Shown: positions 1 to 8,922 of the stretch, in pieces
Numbering within the stretch: the stretch's first letter is position 1
Layout: the number at the start of each line of letters is the position of its first letter
Assembly (NCBI GenBank): GCA_945834545.1
Contig: CAMAHO010000002.1
Span: 1 to 37,269 of the forward strand
DNA from: an uncultured Lachnospiraceae bacterium
GTDB taxonomy: Bacteria > Bacillota > Clostridia > Lachnospirales > Lachnospiraceae
Direction: 5' to 3'
DNA: 37,269 nt
The notes under the pieces: generated by a model
What the model saw: the letters and a program-made list of their open reading frames with translations, nothing else
Databases searched by the model: none
What the model was told of the DNA's origin: nothing
Program-made: the position numbers and the translations under genes

Positions 1-558
1 AATGGCAGGGTAGGCACTGGAGCATTTTAACAATACCACCTGATTGTTCTTTCCCTGACTGCGAATTGCTGCCAAAGCTTCCTCAATCTCCGTGACACTG
101 CTCATTCCGGTGGACAAAATAATCGGCTTTCCCGTATTGGCAATGTACTTAATCAGCGGAATGTCAACCAGCTCAAAGGATGCTATTTTATAATATTCCA
201 TGCCCAGTTTTTCCAAGAAATCCACTGAAGTGATGTCAAAGGGTGTGGACAAGAAATCCAGCCCCAGTCTCTCCGCCTCCTGCTTTAGCTCTGCCTGCCA
301 CTCCCAGGGAGTATAGGCCTTACCGTACAGGGAGTACAGGTTTTCCCCCTCCCAGGTGCCGTTTTGTACCTGAAAATACTGGTTATTGCAGTCTATGGTC
401 AGGGTATCCGGGGTATAAGTCTGAATCTTGATGCAGTCTGCGCCGGCTTGGGCCGCAGCCCGGATAATCTCAAGGGCCTTCTCCTTATTTCCATTGTGGT
501 TTCCCGACATCTCGGCAATCATATAGGTTCCTTTTTTTAACTTTTCATAAAGGTCCAT
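1..558 (-). CDS. Sialic-acid-family synthase, PseI/NeuB-like (3' end outside window)
   Basis: The first 186 residues are present; the C-terminus lies beyond the left edge. NeuB-family enzymes condense phosphoenolpyruvate with a 2-acetamido hexose to make nonulosonic acids (sialic, pseudaminic or legionaminic acid) in the cytoplasm. The TIM-barrel signatures are visible: MIAEMSGNHNGN near residue 13, ADCIKIQTYTPDTL, STPFD near 105, YKIASFELVDIPLI near 120, and KPIILSTGMSS near 138. The segment LYSLYGKAYTPWEW is closer to pseudaminic acid synthase (PseI) than to NeuB, but the substrate is not proven. The ATG follows directly on the stop codon of the PTS EIIC gene with no gap, so the two are almost certainly co-translated. 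None of the other genes of a nonulosonate pathway lie in the window. Confidence 0.85.
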   Translation of the reverse strand, partial: MDLYEKLKKGTYMIAEMSGNHNGNKEKALEIIRAAAQAGADCIKIQTYTPDTLTIDCNNQYFQVQNGTWEGENLYSLYGKAYTPWEWQAELKQEAERLGLDFLSTPFDITSVDFLEKLGMEYYKIASFELVDIPLIKYIANTGKPIILSTGMSSVTEIEEALAAIRSQGKNNQVVLLKCSSAYPAI

Positions 559-1644
559 CTAAGCTTCTCCTTCCTTGGCCTGTTCACTTTCCTCAAACCC
601 TTTTCTGCACAATACCATAGTAAGCAGGAAGCTTAATACAAAGCCCAACACCATGGATAACAGAAATGGCAGAAATCCCGGACCCACATATGCTACACTG
701 GTTAAGAAACTGGGGAAGGCAAAGGAGGTACAGTGGGTTCCTGCCGCCCCTACCACAGCTCCGCCCACAGCACCGGAAATACAAGCTGCCAGCATGGGCT
801 TTACCAAAGGTACATTCACACCAAATAATGCCGGCTCCGTGACACCCAAGGCTGCGGTCAGCGATGCCTGATATGCAATACTTTTCTTCTTTTTGTCCTT
901 TTTATAGTTTAGTGCAACCGCCAAGGCAGCTCCTGCCTGTCCATAGACAGCTGCGCCCACCAAAGGCATAATGACATCATAGCCTTGAAGGGCAATATTG
1001 TTGATGCTCACCGGCACCACGCTCCAATGTGCCCCAACGACCACCATAGGCTGCATGACAAAACCCATAAAGGCTCCCGCCACAATGGCGTTCCAATCAT
1101 AGATGGCAAAAAACACCTTGGTTAATACATCGCCAATCAGCGAACCGATGGGTCCAAACACCAGGAAAGTAATCGGCAACACTATCAGACAACACAAAAT
1201 CGGCTTCATAAATCCTTTTATGTTTTCCCCCAGATACTTGTCGCAGGGCTTTTCCACAAAATGCAACAGCCCCACCGCCATAAGCACCGGGATGACGCTG
1301 GAATGGTACACCGTAGAAGGAATGGTCAGTCCCAGGAAGGGCATAGTCCCACCGTTTTCCAGTACAGCCACCACCTCCGGATACAGCATAGCAATGGGAA
1401 TCAACAGAGAAATAAAGGGGTCCGTCTTCCACTGCTTCGCCGCCGTAATCGCAAGAAAAAAGGGCAAAAAATAAAAAAAGCCGTCTGCTACTGCATAGAA
1501 TATCTGATACACTCCGCTTTCCTGCGTAATCCACCCAAACTGTGCAGCAAGCACCACCACGCTCTTTAATATACTGGCTCCTGTTATACTATTTATAATC
1601 GGGAAAAAAATACCTGAAATCTGGTCAATGACTTTCTTGTACAT
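559..1644 (-). CDS. PTS permease, stand-alone EIIC of the glucose/beta-glucoside superfamily
   Basis: A 361-residue, very hydrophobic protein that would form the sugar channel of a phosphotransferase system in the inner membrane. The EIIC signature GVTEPALFGVNVPL lies near residues 267-280, and a conserved HWSVVPV near 206-212. The protein begins directly with the EIIC domain and ends with a short charged tail, so it carries no EIIB or EIIA domain and must borrow these from other proteins. The family includes beta-glucoside, sucrose, trehalose and N-acetylmuramate permeases; the substrate cannot be told here. AAGGAG lies 6 nt before the ATG. A REP-like palindrome begins just upstream of that ribosome binding site. 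The next gene (PseI-like synthase) starts on the base after the stop, which suggests that the imported sugar and the synthase share a pathway. Confidence 0.85.
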   Translation of the reverse strand: MYKKVIDQISGIFFPIINSITGASILKSVVVLAAQFGWITQESGVYQIFYAVADGFFYFLPFFLAITAAKQWKTDPFISLLIPIAMLYPEVVAVLENGGTMPFLGLTIPSTVYHSSVIPVLMAVGLLHFVEKPCDKYLGENIKGFMKPILCCLIVLPITFLVFGPIGSLIGDVLTKVFFAIYDWNAIVAGAFMGFVMQPMVVVGAHWSVVPVSINNIALQGYDVIMPLVGAAVYGQAGAALAVALNYKKDKKKKSIAYQASLTAALGVTEPALFGVNVPLVKPMLAACISGAVGGAVVGAAGTHCTSFAFPSFLTSVAYVGPGFLPFLLSMVLGFVLSFLLTMVLCRKGFEESEQAKEGEA

Positions 1645-1656
1645 AATGCTCTCCTT

Positions 1657-1707
1657 GTTGCATTAGGGACGGGGTTCTTTGCTGCCCATCTGTGTCCCTT
1701 ATGCAAC
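1657..1707. repeat. REP-like palindrome 1 (5' leader of the PTS EIIC gene)
   Basis: Imperfect palindrome: GTTGCATTAGGGAC on the left pairs with GTCCCTTATGCAAC on the right (one T-T mismatch), around a ~23-nt loop. It shares the GGGACGG...TTGCTGC sequence with the other repeats around the RAYT gene. It sits between the likely promoter and the ribosome binding site of the PTS gene, so a transcript would carry it as a 5'-UTR hairpin. Confidence 0.75.
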
Positions 1708-1709
1708 AC

Positions 1710-1739
1710 ATTATATACTGATATGAAGAAATGTTGCAA
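1710..1739 (-). promoter_or_regulatory. Putative promoter for PTS EIIC-pseI
   Basis: On the minus strand there is a -35-like TTGCAA (1734-1739), an 18-nt spacer and a perfect -10 TATAAT (1710-1715). The -35 hexamer is part of REP-like repeat 2. Judged by eye only. Confidence 0.45.
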
Positions 1740-1764
1740 TAGGGACGGAGTTTTTTGCTGCTCA
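1732..1764. repeat. REP-like half-repeat 2 at the RAYT stop codon
   Basis: Contains TTGCAATAGGGACGGAG followed by TTTTTTGCTGCTCA, i.e. one arm and loop of the repeat family without the second arm. Its right end covers the TGA stop of the transposase gene. Confidence 0.65.
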
Positions 1765-2547
1765 TTCTTCTTTCTCTTCCATTAACCTCTGCTGCTTCTC
1801 TAAACTTTTACAGATAGACCTATATGTCTTTCCTGTCAATCTCCCTAGCTGCCGTACTGAAATCCCCGCGTGGTAGAAGGCAAACAAATAGTATTCAAAA
1901 GAATCCACACTTAATCTGCAGAACTCTTTTAATGATTTACAAGAAGTAAATGATACTATTAATTCTCTGGTTTCCTCATCTGTATATGCGCTATAGGGTT
2001 TCTCCTCCATGCCCAATTCTCTCGTATCTGTTTGCAAAAAATGCAATAATCCATCCTGATTTCCAAAGAGCGAAAGTGGGGTTTTCACATCAATCCATTT
2101 TATTCTGTTTTCAGAATATGCACCATAGCTGCTCCAAGGATATTCGCCTACCTTGGTCTCCACACCTGCATGCAACGGATTTTGATGTACGTAACGAAAC
2201 ACGCGCATAAAATAGCCCTGGTCATTGATAGGTTCACTACGAAATCGATCCTGAAATAAATACCCCTGTCTTTCATATTTCGCATTGTACCATTTGGCAA
2301 ATGTAACCTGGATTTTTCTCATAATATTCCCTAAATTGCCTTTTGTGTTTCCTAGCAATAAATGCACATGATTACTCATCAAGCAATACGCGAATATTTG
2401 AAAATCCTCCTGCTTTTGATAGTGCTCCAAAATACTCAAAAATGTGCTGAAATCGTCTTCCTCTTCAAAAATAATGCTCTTATTGATTCCCCTGGCTATC
2501 ACGTGATATATATCCAGATTACTGATTTCTCTTGCTTTCCTTGGCAT
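1762..2547 (-). CDS. REP-associated tyrosine transposase (RAYT, Y1/HUH family)
   Basis: A 261-residue, apparently intact protein of the Y1_Tnp superfamily. It would cut and rejoin single-stranded DNA at palindromic REP sequences through a 5'-phosphotyrosine link. The HUH metal-binding motif is NHVHLLL (H60, H62), the YLFQDRFRSEPI block lies at 96-107, and the likely catalytic tyrosine is Y119 in RYVHQNPLHAG. The last ~60 residues include a helix-turn-helix-like stretch (ISVRQLGRLTGKTYRSICKS), seen in many RAYTs of this size. GGAGG lies 5 nt before the ATG. REP-like palindromes sharing one consensus lie on both sides, the usual arrangement for a RAYT and its substrate. RAYTs are normally single-copy, vertically kept genes rather than insertion sequences, and no terminal inverted repeats of an IS are seen. 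Confidence 0.9.
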   Translation of the reverse strand: MPRKAREISNLDIYHVIARGINKSIIFEEEDDFSTFLSILEHYQKQEDFQIFAYCLMSNHVHLLLGNTKGNLGNIMRKIQVTFAKWYNAKYERQGYLFQDRFRSEPINDQGYFMRVFRYVHQNPLHAGVETKVGEYPWSSYGAYSENRIKWIDVKTPLSLFGNQDGLLHFLQTDTRELGMEEKPYSAYTDEETRELIVSFTSCKSLKEFCRLSVDSFEYYLFAFYHAGISVRQLGRLTGKTYRSICKSLEKQQRLMEEKEE

Positions 2548-2661
2548 ATGTCCTCCTAGTATTCATTTGTTTTCCGTTTGAAAGTTTGGTCGAATGACCA
2601 GCAAATACAGAATCTACAGAAATATTTAAATTATCATAACAGATATTACATCAAAAAACAA

Positions 2662-2712
2662 GCAACATTAGGGACGGAGTTTTTTGCTGCTCATCTCCGT
2701 CCCAAATGCTGC
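2662..2712. repeat. REP-like palindrome 3
   Basis: GCAACATTAGGGACGGAG pairs with CTCCGTCCCAAATGCTGC (16 of 18 positions) around the loop TTTTTTGCTGCTCAT. It is the most complete copy of the family and faces copy 4 in inverted orientation about 90 bp away. Confidence 0.8.
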
Positions 2713-2798
2713 TCAAAGTCCACAAGCCAAGAGTTTATATTCTCTTCATTATTGATATGTTTCGTTAAAATAAGATACATCTCATCTATCGGCTGCAC
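2691..2798 (-). pseudogene. Possible gene remnant ending inside REP 3
   Basis: Reads 35 codons from a GTG at 2798 (or 29 from an ATG at 2780) to a TGA at 2691. The peptide includes EMYLILTKHINNEENINSW and LVDFEQHLGRR. An in-frame TAG lies directly before the GTG and no clear ribosome binding site is visible. The composition looks protein-like, so it may be the C-terminal scrap of a lost gene whose end was replaced by the repeat. I do not recognise the family. It could equally be chance. Confidence 0.25.
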
Positions 2799-2803
2799 CT
2801 AAG

Positions 2804-2856
2804 TAGCAACAAATGGGACAGAGATGAGCAACAAAAAACTCCGTCCCTAATGCATC
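2804..2856. repeat. REP-like palindrome 4, supplying the gltD stop codon
   Basis: Contains ATGGGACAGAG on the left and CTCCGTCCCTAATGCAT on the right, around ATGAGCAACAAAAAA. It is oriented opposite to copy 3. The last codons of gltD (ATG CAT TAG) are the right end of this repeat. Confidence 0.75.
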
Positions 2857-4343
2857 AAGGATTCGTCTACGGCCATAGCTGCGGCGCGGCCTTCTGCGAT
2901 GGCCCATACTACAAGAGATTGACCGCGATGCATATCGCCTGCGGTAAAGACGCGGTCCTTGGAGGTTGCGTAAGAGTTTGGTGCAGTTGCCACATTGGTG
3001 CGATTGTCAAGCAAGACACCAAAGCTGTCTGTTACATAGCTCTCACTGCCTAGGAAGCCGGCAGCAATGAGAACCAAATCCGCCTTTAATTCCTTCTCTG
3101 TGCCGGGAACCGGTTCCATGACAAACCTTCCGGAAGAGGGATCCTTCTTGGAGGCTAGCTCTACCGTCTTTACACCTCGAAGATTCCCCTTGGCATCCTT
3201 TAAAAACTCGGTTACGGTTGTCTTAAAGATGCGAGGGTCTTTGCCAAATTTGGCAATGGCCTCCTCCTGACCATAGTCGGTCTTTAACACCTTTGGCCAC
3301 TCCGGCCAAGGATTGTTCTCTGCCCGTGTTACGGGTGCGGGAGGCATCATCTCCAACTGAGTCACACTGCCGGCACCCAAACGGATACTGGTACCTACAC
3401 AGTCATTTCCCGTGTCGCCACCGCCGATGACAATCACATGCTTTCCTTCCAAGCTTCCGAAGGAAAAACCCTGAAAGGACATAACCTTTGCGGAATCATA
3501 GTCACAGTCCATGAGCTTCTTGCTGACCTCCTTTAGAAAGTCAACTGCAAAATAGATTCCCTTTGCATCCCTCCCGGGGGCAGTAATATCTCTGGGGTGA
3601 GAGGCACCACAGCACAAAATCACTCTGTCAAATTCCTTTAACAGCTTGGACGCCTTCTCCTCTTTTCCCACATCCACACCGCACTGGAAGCGAATTCCTG
3701 CTGCCTCCATCAAGGCAATTCTTCGGTCAAGAACTCTCTTATCCAGCTTCATATTGGGAATGCCGTAACGAAGCAATCCGCCGGGTCTGTCGCTTCTTTC
3801 AAAGACAGTTACCTGATGGCCTCTGTGATCGAGCCACTGTGCAGCTGCCAGACCCGAGGGACCGCTGCCCACGATGGCAATCTTCTTGCCGGTCTGCACA
3901 GGAGACGCTTCCTCTTTCACCAGACCATGCTCATAGGCATACTCAATAATCGCTCTCTCATTCTCCTTAGTGGAAACAGCGCCGCCGTGCAGTCCACAGG
4001 TACAGGCTGCCTCGCAGAGAGCCGGGCAAACCCTGGAGGTAAACTCCGGAAAGCTGTGGGTTTTACTCAGTCTGCTGTATGCCTGCTCCAAATTGCCCTT
4101 GGAGACCAAATCGTTGGTCTCCGGAATCAGGTTGTGGAGAGGACAACCCGATACCATACCCGCTATCATCATGCCCGACTGACAGAAGGGCACGCCGCAA
4201 TCCATACATCTGCTGCCCTGTTTCACCGTTTCCTTGACAGGCAGGACGGTGTGAAATTCTTCAAAACTTTTGATGCGCTCCAAAGGGCTAACCAAGGGGG
4301 CATCTTTTCTCTCATACTCTAAGAATCCTGTTGCTTTTCCCAT
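2847..4343 (-). CDS. gltD: Glutamate synthase (NADPH), small subunit
   Basis: A 498-residue flavoprotein that passes electrons from NAD(P)H to the large subunit GltB for glutamate synthesis from glutamine and 2-oxoglutarate. Cysteine clusters for the 4Fe-4S centres are seen at C46/C49/C54/C67 and C106/C110/C114. The FAD-binding GSGPSGLAAAQ lies near 159-169 and the NADP-binding GGGDTGNDC further on. Length is normal. I chose the ATG at 4343 because the family starts with MGKxTGF; a GTG at 4352 three codons upstream is also open. The gene begins 19 nt after the gltB stop and is the last gene of pyrG-gltB-gltD. Its final codons come from a REP-like repeat, so the natural terminus may have been altered by a few residues. 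Confidence 0.95.
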   Translation of the reverse strand: MGKATGFLEYERKDAPLVSPLERIKSFEEFHTVLPVKETVKQGSRCMDCGVPFCQSGMMIAGMVSGCPLHNLIPETNDLVSKGNLEQAYSRLSKTHSFPEFTSRVCPALCEAACTCGLHGGAVSTKENERAIIEYAYEHGLVKEEASPVQTGKKIAIVGSGPSGLAAAQWLDHRGHQVTVFERSDRPGGLLRYGIPNMKLDKRVLDRRIALMEAAGIRFQCGVDVGKEEKASKLLKEFDRVILCCGASHPRDITAPGRDAKGIYFAVDFLKEVSKKLMDCDYDSAKVMSFQGFSFGSLEGKHVIVIGGGDTGNDCVGTSIRLGAGSVTQLEMMPPAPVTRAENNPWPEWPKVLKTDYGQEEAIAKFGKDPRIFKTTVTEFLKDAKGNLRGVKTVELASKKDPSSGRFVMEPVPGTEKELKADLVLIAAGFLGSESYVTDSFGVLLDNRTNVATAPNSYATSKDRVFTAGDMHRGQSLVVWAIAEGRAAAMAVDESLMH

Positions 4344-4362
4344 TTTCCTCACCTAACCCTTT

Positions 4363-7300
4363 CTATTTGTCCGTAAAGCTTGCGTAAAACGCTTCAATCT
4401 GCGCATCCTTGGTACTCATTCCGCGCTCCTTAAACTCATAAGTAAGCTCCACCATCTTCTTATAATCAGCGGGAATAATCTTTTTGAACTTCGGTATATA
4501 CTCCTCAAAATGCTCTAAAATGTCCTGGGCTTTTCTGGAATCGGTATAGGCCACATGCTTTTTTAGCATACTGCGAAGCTCTTCCTTGTCCGCCTTCTCG
4601 GTCAGCTGCTCCATGAGAATCATTTCCTTATTGATATTGCGATACAGACTGTTGTCCTCGTCCAGCACATAGGCCACACCGCCACTCATACCGGCTGCAA
4701 AGTTCTTTCCGATGGAGCCCAAGATGACAGCCAGACCGCCGGTCATGTACTCACAGCCGTGTTCTCCTACACCCTCAACCACACATTTGGCTCCGGAGTT
4801 ACGAACACAGAATCTCTCACCGGCCTTTCCTGCGATGTAGGCTTCTCCAAGGGTTGCTCCGTACAGGGCAACATTTCCGATAATGATGTTATTCTCTGCA
4901 TCATAGCCGGCATTCTTAGGGGCCTTTACGATGAGCTTTCCTCCTGACAAGCCCTTGCCGAAATAATCGTTGCTGTCTCCTTCAAGCTCCAGGGTAAGTC
5001 CCTTGGGAATGAAAGCTCCAAAGCTCTGGCCGCCTGCACCCTTACACCCAAGTACAAGGGTATCCTCTGCCAGCCCTTCTCCATGCTTTCTGGTAATCTC
5101 AGCCCCAATCAGGGTACCAAAGGTTCGGTCAATATTGGTCACCTTCACCTGGGTTTTGTATTTCTTGCCCTTGCCAATGGCCTCTCTGAGAGCCTTATCC
5201 TCTGCCATCAGTCTTTCATCCTTTGTGTTCTCCAGGGCAAAGTCATACGCACAGGCAGGGTCAAAAACCTTCTCCTCCAGGGAATTCCGGCTCAAGATGG
5301 ACTCCAGGTTAATCTTAGATCCATTTCCCTGAAGCTCCTCTTTCTTCTTTAACAAATCTGTCCGACCAACCAGCTCATTCACAGTACGAACGCCCAGTTT
5401 CGCCATATATTCACGCAGCTCCTCTGCTATAAAGAGCATGAAGTTTTCCACATACTCAGGCTTGCCAATAAAGCGCTTTCTAAGCTCCGGATTCTGGGTG
5501 GCAATGCCCATAGGACAAGTATCCAGGTTGCAGACACGCATCATAACACAGCCCAAGGTAACCAGAGGTGCCGTTGCAAAACCAAACTCCTCCGCACCCA
5601 GAATAGCAGCGATAGCCACGTCACGGCCGCTCATAAGCTTTCCGTCGGTCTCAATGACCACGCGGTTTCGCAGACCATTCTGCAGTAGGGTCTGATGGGT
5701 TTCCGCAAGGCCCAGCTCCCAGGGCAGACCTGCATTGTGTATGGAGCTTAAGGGAGCAGCGCCTGTACCGCCGTCATAACCGGAAATCAGGATGACGCCG
5801 GCGCCAGCCTTGGCTACACCTGCTGCAATGGTTCCTACTCCTGCCTCAGATACCAGCTTGACAGAGATTCTTGCATATTTATTTGCATTCTTTAGGTCAT
5901 AAATCAGCTGAGCCAGGTCCTCAATGGAGTAAATATCGTGATGAGGGGGAGGAGAAATCAGACTCACACCGGGAGTGGAGTGTCTGGTTTTTGCTATCCA
6001 AGGGTAGACCTTTCCTCCGGGCAGATGACCGCCCTCACCGGGCTTAGCGCCCTGAGCCATCTTAATCTGCAGCTCCTTAGCACTCACTAAATAACGGCTG
6101 GTCACACCAAAACGACCGCTGGCAACCTGTTTGATAGCAGAGCTTCTGTCGTGCTCTGTCCCCGCGCTGGCCAGTCTCTCGTCACTTTCACCGCCCTCAC
6201 CACTGTTTGATTTTCCGTGAAGGTGATTCATGGCAATGGCCAAAGCCTCATGGGCTTCCTCTGAAATGGAGCCATAGGACATAGCACCGGTCTTAAAGCG
6301 CTTTACGATTTCCGTAGCACTTTCCACCTCAGAAAGATCAATTCCCTTCTCCGGATAGACAAAATCCATCAGACTTCGCAGATAACCGGTTTCCTCCTTA
6401 TCAACCATCTGGGTATAGAGCTTGAATTTCTCATAGCTTCCCTCTCTGGTAGCCATCTGCAGCATATGGATGGTCTGAGGATTGTACCTGTGGGTTTCCC
6501 CGTTTGCACGCATCTTGTGTCTTCCCATAGAATCAATGGTCATGTCCGTAGGAAGTCCTAAGGGATCAAAGGCAAGGGAGTGCTGCTTATCCACTTCCCT
6601 GGCAATATCTTCTATTGTAATACCGTCGATGCGGGATACCGTACCGGTAAAATACTTCTCCACCACCTTTTGGGAGATACCGATTGCCTCAAAGATTTTG
6701 CTGCCCTGATAGGATTGAATGGTGGAAATACCCATCTTGGAAGCCACCTTGACAATCCCCTGAATGATGGCATTGTCGTAATCTCTGGCAGCCGCATAAT
6801 AATCCTTATCTAACAGTCCCTCTTCAATCAGGCTGGCAATGGATGCATGTGCCAGATAGGGATTCACCGCACACGCACCATAGCCAAGGAGGGTTGCAAA
6901 ATGGTGTACCCCGCGGGGTTCACCGGATTCCAAAATGAGGGACATAGCAGTACACTTCTTGGTCTGAACCAGATGTCTGTGAACAGCCGCCACTGCCAAC
7001 AGAGAAGGAATCGCCACATGATTTTCATCCACTCCTCTGTCCGACAAAATCAAAATGTTACAGCCATCCCGATAGGCCCTGTCTACTTCCACAAACAAAT
7101 GCTCCACAGCTCTCTCCAGGGGAGAAGATTTGTAAAATAAGGTAGAAACCTTTGCCGCCTTGAAACCATTCTTGTTCAGGTGCGAAATCTTCATCAAATC
7201 CAAATCGGACAGAATAGGATTCTTAATCTTAAGAACATGACAGTTCTCCGGCTTTACAGAAAGCAAATCTCCGTTTTTGCCCGCATACACTGTGGTGGCA

Positions 7301-8922
7301 GTGACAATCTTTTCTCTCACCGCATCAATGGGCGGATTGGTAACCTGGGCGAATTTTTGTTTAAAATAATAAAACAGCGGCTGATATTCCTTGGAAAGAG
7401 CGGCAATTGGCGTATCCACACCCATAGCCCCAATGTGCTCCGCACCGTTTAAGGCCATACTGCCAATCTCTTCCTTGTAATCCTCGTAGGTATAGCCAAA
7501 GGCCTTCTGGAGCTTGGTAAGCTCCTCTTTTCTATAGGAAGGAACCTTTTCATTGGGAATCTTAAGCTCTGCTAGATTAATCAGATTAGCATCCAGCCAC
7601 TCACCGTAGGGCTCACAGCCTGCATACTTCTCCTTAAGCTCCTCATCGTAGATGATTTTGCCCTGCTTCATATCCACTAACAGCATTTTGCCGGGATGTA
7701 GTCTTTCCTTCTTTAAGATATGAGCCTCATCCAATTCCAGAACGCCAACCTCGGAGGAAAGCACCAGTCTTCCGTCATCCATCACATAATAACGGGAGGG
7801 ACGAAGACCGTTTCTGTCAAGAATGGCACCCATGACATCACCGTCGGAAAACAGAATGGACGCCGGTCCATCCCAGGGCTCCATCATAGTGGCATAATAC
7901 TGATAGAAATCTCTTTCCTTCTGGGAAATGGTATCGTTGTGCTCCCAAGGCTCGGGAATCAAAATCATAGCAGCCAAGGCCGGGTCCATGCCGGACATAA
8001 TCATAAACTCCAGAGCATTATCCAGCATAGCGGAGTCAGAGCCCTCTGCTGAGATAATGGGCAGAACCTTGGTAAAGTCCTCCTCGCTAAAGCAGCTTAC
8101 ATGCATGGTCTCCTCTCTGGCTAACATCTTATCTACATTGCCCTTAATGGTATTGATTTCCCCGTTGTGTACCATAAAGCGGTTGGGATGTGCGCGAACC
8201 CAGCTGGGGTTGGTGTTGGTAGAGAACCTGGAATGCACCAGGGCTACTGCGGAAGCAAAATCGCTGTCCTGCAGATCCGTAAAGAAGGTACGAAGCTGTC
8301 CCACCAGAAACATTCCCTTGTATACGATGGTTCTGCAGGATAGGGAGGGCACATAGGTATTGTCATTGCTTTGCTCAAAGACACGACGAACCACATAGAG
8401 CTTGCGGTCAAACTCCAAATCCGTCATATCCTCCTCTGGTCTCTTGATAAAGGCCTGCATAATCACAGGGCAGCTCTCTAGGGCCTTCTGCCCTAACACC
8501 TGGGGCGCATTGGGCACCACTCTCCAACCAAGCAGAGTCAGACCCTCCTTTTTCAGGATGACCTCAAACATCTTTTTTGCCTGGTTTCTTTTTAATTCAT
8601 TTTGGGGAAAGAAAAACATTCCCACCGCATAGCTTCTTTCCTTACCCAGAGTAATCCCCAGCTCCTTGCAAACCTTCCCAAAGAAAGCGTGGGGAATCTG
8701 GGTTAAAATACCAACGCCGTCACCAGTCTTTCCTTCTGCATCCTTGCCGGCTCTGTGCTCTAGGTTTTCCACAATACTCAGGGAATCCGCCACAATCTGA
8801 TGACTTGCCTTTCCGTGGATATCTACAATCGCACCGATACCACAGTTATCATGCTCGAAGCTGCTATCGTATAAAGCCCCCTGGGCTGTCTGTTCCTTTA
8901 CCTGAAATAATTCCTGACTCAT
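4363..8922 (-). CDS. gltB: Glutamate synthase (NADPH), large subunit
   Basis: 1519 residues, full length for GltB. It hydrolyses glutamine in an N-terminal class II amidotransferase domain, channels the ammonia, and aminates 2-oxoglutarate at an FMN site. The catalytic cysteine is C27 ([13 protein letters not shown]), after a 26-residue propeptide that would be removed. The FMN/2-oxoglutarate domain has [16 protein letters not shown] and [11 protein letters not shown]. The 3Fe-4S cysteines lie in [15 protein letters not shown] near residue 1130, and the C-terminal GXGXG repeat domain includes [17 protein letters not shown]. The ATG overlaps the pyrG stop (ATGA), so translation is coupled to CTP synthase, and gltD follows. 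The pairing of CTP synthase with GOGAT fits the glutamine theme of the surrounding 19 kb. Confidence 0.97.
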   Translation of the reverse strand: MSQELFQVKEQTAQGALYDSSFEHDNCGIGAIVDIHGKASHQIVADSLSIVENLEHRAGKDAEGKTGDGVGILTQIPHAFFGKVCKELGITLGKERSYAVGMFFFPQNELKRNQAKKMFEVILKKEGLTLLGWRVVPNAPQVLGQKALESCPVIMQAFIKRPEEDMTDLEFDRKLYVVRRVFEQSNDNTYVPSLSCRTIVYKGMFLVGQLRTFFTDLQDSDFASAVALVHSRFSTNTNPSWVRAHPNRFMVHNGEINTIKGNVDKMLAREETMHVSCFSEEDFTKVLPIISAEGSDSAMLDNALEFMIMSGMDPALAAMILIPEPWEHNDTISQKERDFYQYYATMMEPWDGPASILFSDGDVMGAILDRNGLRPSRYYVMDDGRLVLSSEVGVLELDEAHILKKERLHPGKMLLVDMKQGKIIYDEELKEKYAGCEPYGEWLDANLINLAELKIPNEKVPSYRKEELTKLQKAFGYTYEDYKEEIGSMALNGAEHIGAMGVDTPIAALSKEYQPLFYYFKQKFAQVTNPPIDAVREKIVTATTVYAGKNGDLLSVKPENCHVLKIKNPILSDLDLMKISHLNKNGFKAAKVSTLFYKSSPLERAVEHLFVEVDRAYRDGCNILILSDRGVDENHVAIPSLLAVAAVHRHLVQTKKCTAMSLILESGEPRGVHHFATLLGYGACAVNPYLAHASIASLIEEGLLDKDYYAAARDYDNAIIQGIVKVASKMGISTIQSYQGSKIFEAIGISQKVVEKYFTGTVSRIDGITIEDIAREVDKQHSLAFDPLGLPTDMTIDSMGRHKMRANGETHRYNPQTIHMLQMATREGSYEKFKLYTQMVDKEETGYLRSLMDFVYPEKGIDLSEVESATEIVKRFKTGAMSYGSISEEAHEALAIAMNHLHGKSNSGEGGESDERLASAGTEHDRSSAIKQVASGRFGVTSRYLVSAKELQIKMAQGAKPGEGGHLPGGKVYPWIAKTRHSTPGVSLISPPPHHDIYSIEDLAQLIYDLKNANKYARISVKLVSEAGVGTIAAGVAKAGAGVILISGYDGGTGAAPLSSIHNAGLPWELGLAETHQTLLQNGLRNRVVIETDGKLMSGRDVAIAAILGAEEFGFATAPLVTLGCVMMRVCNLDTCPMGIATQNPELRKRFIGKPEYVENFMLFIAEELREYMAKLGVRTVNELVGRTDLLKKKEELQGNGSKINLESILSRNSLEEKVFDPACAYDFALENTKDERLMAEDKALREAIGKGKKYKTQVKVTNIDRTFGTLIGAEITRKHGEGLAEDTLVLGCKGAGGQSFGAFIPKGLTLELEGDSNDYFGKGLSGGKLIVKAPKNAGYDAENNIIIGNVALYGATLGEAYIAGKAGERFCVRNSGAKCVVEGVGEHGCEYMTGGLAVILGSIGKNFAAGMSGGVAYVLDEDNSLYRNINKEMILMEQLTEKADKEELRSMLKKHVAYTDSRKAQDILEHFEEYIPKFKKIIPADYKKMVELTYEFKERGMSTKDAQIEAFYASFTDK

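Noticed and set aside
1762-2547. IS200/IS605 insertion sequence
   Set aside because: The protein is longer than TnpA of IS200 (261 versus ~150 residues), has a RAYT-type C-terminal extension, and no tnpB or subterminal ends delimit an IS; RAYT fits better.
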